Of a stretch of DNA of 64,000 nucleotides, positions 61,453 through 64,000 are shown in pieces (the first letter of the stretch is position 1; each line of letters opens with the position of its first letter). A model generated the notes under the pieces. The model saw only the letters and a list, made by a program, of their open reading frames with translations, ran no database searches and was not told where the DNA came from. Source of the DNA: Gammaproteobacteria bacterium 42_54_T18 (GTDB taxonomy: Bacteria; Pseudomonadota; Gammaproteobacteria; Pseudomonadales; Ketobacteraceae); contig MAAL01000109.1 in assembly GCA_002163245.1 (NCBI GenBank), positions 1-64,000 of the forward strand, read 5' to 3'. Made by a program: the position numbers and the translations under genes.

Positions 61453-61908
61453 ATGACAAAAAGTGTAACGTTAAATGAAACAATGAGTGGTTGGATTCAA
61501 GCTGGGGAGGGTGAAAAATCAGAACAGTTTTCTTTCACCATTACTGTGTTCTTTGCGAATAAAATAAATCCATTTGGGCCACAACCGTTTAAGGGTGTTG
61601 CTCGATTAGGAGATCGTGATTATGAGACCTTGGTAGAAGGAGAGTTGAGCCTTAAGCCAACAGGTCCACGTTATGATTTGGATTTTAATCACCCAGAATT
61701 AGGGTTGTTACGAATTGCTGGTGAAAAAACCTATTCCATATTTGATTTGGTAACCTCCATGACAACCTGCCCGTTAACGGTATACCAAAAAGGTGATGCC
61801 ATTGGTACTGCTGAGGTGGCTTACAGAGATTCTTTGATAAAATTTCCGTTTGAAGCGGTTGGTTTTAGCTCAGAAGAAAGTGCATTTATGCCCTATCAAG
61901 TATCTTAG
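61453..61908 (+). CDS. Uncharacterised protein between GMC oxidoreductase and CrtC/AttH-like genes
   Basis: Protein of 151 residues, unknown to me. It has no signal peptide or membrane helix. A beta-rich pattern is suggested (FSFTITVFFANKINPFG, VEGELSLKPTGPRYDLDFN, LRIAGEKTYSIFDLVTSMTT). The ATG at 61453 has GAGGTG upstream; an ATG at 61426 overlapping the previous gene is less likely. It lies in the same operon as the GMC oxidoreductase (20-bp gap) and the lipocalin-like protein (39-bp gap), so it probably shares their pathway. Confidence 0.72.
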   Translation: MTKSVTLNETMSGWIQAGEGEKSEQFSFTITVFFANKINPFGPQPFKGVARLGDRDYETLVEGELSLKPTGPRYDLDFNHPELGLLRIAGEKTYSIFDLVTSMTTCPLTVYQKGDAIGTAEVAYRDSLIKFPFEAVGFSSEESAFMPYQVS

Positions 61909-61947
61909 TCAACAACCACTGAATATCTACATCAAGAGTATAAGATT

Positions 61948-62994
61948 ATGGGTGTTAATTTATCGGTGGAAAATGATATTCACTTTCCTCAGCGTCAGGA
62001 ACTGAATGGTGTTCGTTTTGTTGAAGGGTCTCAAACTGGGCATTATGAAAGTTATTTTTTACGGGCAAACCATCCCACAAAACCGATAGCGTTTTGGTTT
62101 CGATATACCATATTTTCACCCAAAGCAGGTAGCCAGGTTAATGGCGAAAAAAATCTTGGTGAGCTATGGGCAATGGTATTTGATCAGGAGAAGGGGTGTG
62201 TCGTTGCCGCTAAGGAAGAAATTCCTTTTGATCAATGTTATTTTTCTGCGAATGGTTTAGATGTCAGTATTGCTGATAGCGCAATTTTAAAACCCGGCGT
62301 ACTTAAGGGAGCGGCATCTAGCGGTGACAATACTATTGCCTGGGACTTGGTATACGGTGGTGGGCAGCAGCCACTTAAATTGCTGCCTGATAATCTATAC
62401 GATACCGCATTACCCAAAGCCAAAGCGTTGGTAGCAAACCCTATGGTGTCATTTGTAGGAACCATAACGGTAAATGGTGACGTGTACACTGTTGATCGAT
62501 GGGTGGGTTCAGAGAATCATAATTGGGGCAGTAAACATACCGATCAATATGCCTGGGGGCAGGTAGCGGGTTTTGACAATGATCCGGAGGCGTTTCTAGA
62601 GTGTGGGACCGCGAGAATTAAAGTGGGGCCATTGAGAACACCTTGGATCACCACATTGGTATTACGTTATGATCAAAAAGAAATAGCGATTAATAGCATA
62701 TGGCAAGCCGTAAAAGCAAAAGCCAGTTATCGATATTTTCATTGGGATTTTGATACACGTAATGACAATGTGCGAGTGCAAGGTAGTATTTATGGACCAA
62801 GAAAGAATTTTGTGGGTTTGAAGTATTATAATCCTCCCGGAGATTCGAATACTTGTTTAAACAGCAAAATTGCCAGTTGTCGATTAGTCGTGCAGGAAAA
62901 AGGAAAACCAGAGCGTGTGTTCGAAACAAAACATCGTGCTGCATTTGAAATCCTAACAGCAGATAAAGATCATGGTGTAACCGTGATTGCGTAA
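61948..62994 (+). CDS. CrtC/AttH-like lipocalin-fold protein
   Basis: Protein of 348 residues resembling the hydroxyneurosporene synthase/AttH group: SYFLRANHPTKPIAFWFRYT, then the second half with VDRWVGSENHNWGSKHTDQYAWGQ, which carries the family NWG motif. CrtC hydrates carotenoids; AttH-like members have other or unknown roles. No carotenoid genes are nearby, so the substrate is open; a hydrophobic isoprenoid or steroid-like compound would fit the GMC partner. No signal peptide is visible. Confidence 0.75.
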   Translation: MGVNLSVENDIHFPQRQELNGVRFVEGSQTGHYESYFLRANHPTKPIAFWFRYTIFSPKAGSQVNGEKNLGELWAMVFDQEKGCVVAAKEEIPFDQCYFSANGLDVSIADSAILKPGVLKGAASSGDNTIAWDLVYGGGQQPLKLLPDNLYDTALPKAKALVANPMVSFVGTITVNGDVYTVDRWVGSENHNWGSKHTDQYAWGQVAGFDNDPEAFLECGTARIKVGPLRTPWITTLVLRYDQKEIAINSIWQAVKAKASYRYFHWDFDTRNDNVRVQGSIYGPRKNFVGLKYYNPPGDSNTCLNSKIASCRLVVQEKGKPERVFETKHRAAFEILTADKDHGVTVIA

Positions 62995-63037
62995 CACTAG
63001 TGTTAAGCATTTTTGGTTTGTTCTAAAAAACTGCAAT

Positions 63038-63071
63038 AAAAAAGCCTAATGAATATACATTAGGCTTTTTT
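63038..63071. terminator. Bidirectional terminator
   Basis: Stem AAAAAAGCCTAATG and CATTAGGCTTTTTT with a 6-base loop, between the convergent CrtC/AttH-like and rpiA genes. Confidence 0.9.
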
Positions 63072-63101
63072 AACGTTGTTGTAGGTATTACTTCCCAGGT
63101 G

Positions 63102-63761
63102 TTATTTTGTCAGTGTTTCAACACCATTTTCGGTAGCAAGCAATAACACATCGGCGCCTCTGCGGGCAAATAGGCCGTTAGTGACTACACCTGTGATGTT
63201 ATTGATTTTGGCCTCCATCGCAATGGGCTCATCAATTTTCATATTGTGAACATCCAAAATAATATTTCCGTTATCCGTCACAAAACCTTCACGATAGACC
63301 GGGTCTCCCCCAAGCTTAACAAGCTCTCGGGCAACAAAGCTGCGGGCCATGGGTATGACTTCAATTGGCAATGGAAAGTTACCTAAAATAGCTACTTTTT
63401 TAGAACCGTCGGCGATGCAAATAAATTTGCCAGATACAGCCGCTACAATTTTTTCGCGGGTTAATGCTCCGCCTCCGCCCTTGACTAAGCATAGGTTGTG
63501 ATCGGCTTCATCTGCTCCATCGACATAGACGGGAATATCGTCGACAGCGTTGAGATCATAAACGGGGATACCATGGGCTTCTAAGCGTTGCTTGCTGGCT
63601 TCTGAGCTCGCAACGGCACCTTCAATCTTGCCCTTAATTTCAGCTAAGTAATCAATAAAGTAGTTAGCGGTAGAACCGGTGCCAACACCTACAATGGCAT
63701 CTTCAACAACGTATTTTATGGCGGCTTTAGCTACGGCTTTTTTTAGCTCATCTTGTGTCAT
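63102..63761 (-). CDS. rpiA: Ribose-5-phosphate isomerase A
   Basis: Pentose-phosphate enzyme of 219 residues interconverting ribose 5-phosphate and ribulose 5-phosphate. Motifs: [43 protein letters not shown] and the tail region [15 protein letters not shown]. Full length. It is divergent from ilvA across 131 bp, an arrangement common in gammaproteobacteria. Confidence 0.97.
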   Translation of the reverse strand: MTQDELKKAVAKAAIKYVVEDAIVGVGTGSTANYFIDYLAEIKGKIEGAVASSEASKQRLEAHGIPVYDLNAVDDIPVYVDGADEADHNLCLVKGGGGALTREKIVAAVSGKFICIADGSKKVAILGNFPLPIEVIPMARSFVARELVKLGGDPVYREGFVTDNGNIILDVHNMKIDEPIAMEAKINNITGVVTNGLFARRGADVLLLATENGVETLTK

Positions 63762-63892
63762 GACTGTCTCAACTGGCGAATCGATTGGGGAAGAGCCTAT
63801 TATAAGCTCTTCAATTCGCGGGTAAACCGCTATTTGTTCTGCTACTATCGGGCCAATGGATATATTCTAACGTTACGCGGATCCAAAGCCCT

Positions 63893-64000
63893 ATGCCTCT
63901 AAAAATCATCAAAAAGATTCTTCAAGCCCGTGTTTATGATGTTGCTCATGAGACACCGATTGAAGCTGCACGCTTTTTGACAAAACGGCTGAACAACCAC
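63893..64000 (+). CDS. ilvA: Threonine dehydratase, N-terminal fragment (cut by window edge)
   Basis: The first 36 codons of a frame that runs off the window. ILQARVYDVAHETPIEAARF matches the N-terminus of biosynthetic threonine dehydratase (E. coli ILVA has a corresponding LRAPVYEAAQVTPL segment). The enzyme makes 2-oxobutyrate for isoleucine synthesis. The identification also rests on the divergent rpiA neighbour. The start could lie at another codon, but this ATG aligns with the family. Confidence 0.85.
   Translation, partial: MPLKIIKKILQARVYDVAHETPIEAARFLTKRLNNH

Overview
The window reads as the chromosome of an A+T-rich, probably marine gammaproteobacterium. The evidence is the ArsR/methyltransferase-tkt-epd-pgk-fba block beside metK-ahcY-metF (an arrangement known from Pseudomonas and relatives), divergent rpiA/ilvA, divergent serA/D-2-hydroxyglutarate dehydrogenase, and a PEP-CTERM protein. 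I cannot name the genus. There are no rRNA or tRNA genes and no CRISPR array that I can see.

Region 1 (1-0.66 kb) is the right end of an IS21-type element that has cut off the 5' half of a VAT-1-like zinc-binding oxidoreductase gene.

Region 2 (0.66-35.7 kb) is the centrepiece: a large exopolysaccharide locus whose gene order follows the Vibrio fischeri syp (symbiosis polysaccharide) locus. One operon is STAS (SypA-like), OmpA lipoprotein (SypB), SLBB export protein (SypC), CpsD-like ATPase (SypD) and kinase-REC-PP2C protein (SypE). A second is glycosyltransferase, chain-length protein, glycosyltransferase, and a GT2 fused to an initiating sugar transferase (SypN-O-P and a SypQ::SypR fusion). 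A third is acyltransferase (SypM) with two extra genes. A fourth is three glycosyltransferases, flippase and ligase/polymerase (SypH-L). An epimerase gene, a LuxO/SypG-like sigma-54 activator, two hybrid histidine kinases each paired with a periplasmic binding protein, and two single-domain receivers surround it. An intact IS21 element with a 5-bp target duplication sits between the SypR-like end and the SypA-like operon.

Nearly every transcription unit in region 2 starts with a recognisable sigma-54 (-24/-12) promoter, and about 70-120 bp upstream of each lies a TTGCA-N3-TGCAA-like box, the type of site reported for Vibrio LuxO. The same pair of signals precedes a PEP-CTERM protein gene at 59 kb. 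I infer one sigma-54 regulon run by the activator encoded at 30.3-31.8 kb and fed by the binding-protein/hybrid-kinase modules.

Region 3 (35.9-48.3 kb) is housekeeping metabolism: a drug/metabolite transporter, a CYTH protein, a thioesterase, methionine-cycle genes (metF, ahcY, metK, with a 147-bp palindromic repeat between ahcY and metF), an ArsR-methyltransferase regulator with a perfect palindromic operator, then transketolase, erythrose-4-phosphate dehydrogenase, phosphoglycerate kinase and aldolase.

Region 4 (48.4-64 kb) holds three alpha/beta hydrolases, a DNA-alkylation repair pair (AlkC-like and AraC-methyltransferase), an SDR, serA with D-2-hydroxyglutarate dehydrogenase and a FAH-family hydrolase, the PEP-CTERM gene, a three-gene GMC-oxidoreductase/unknown/CrtC-AttH-like operon, rpiA and the start of ilvA, which runs off the right edge.
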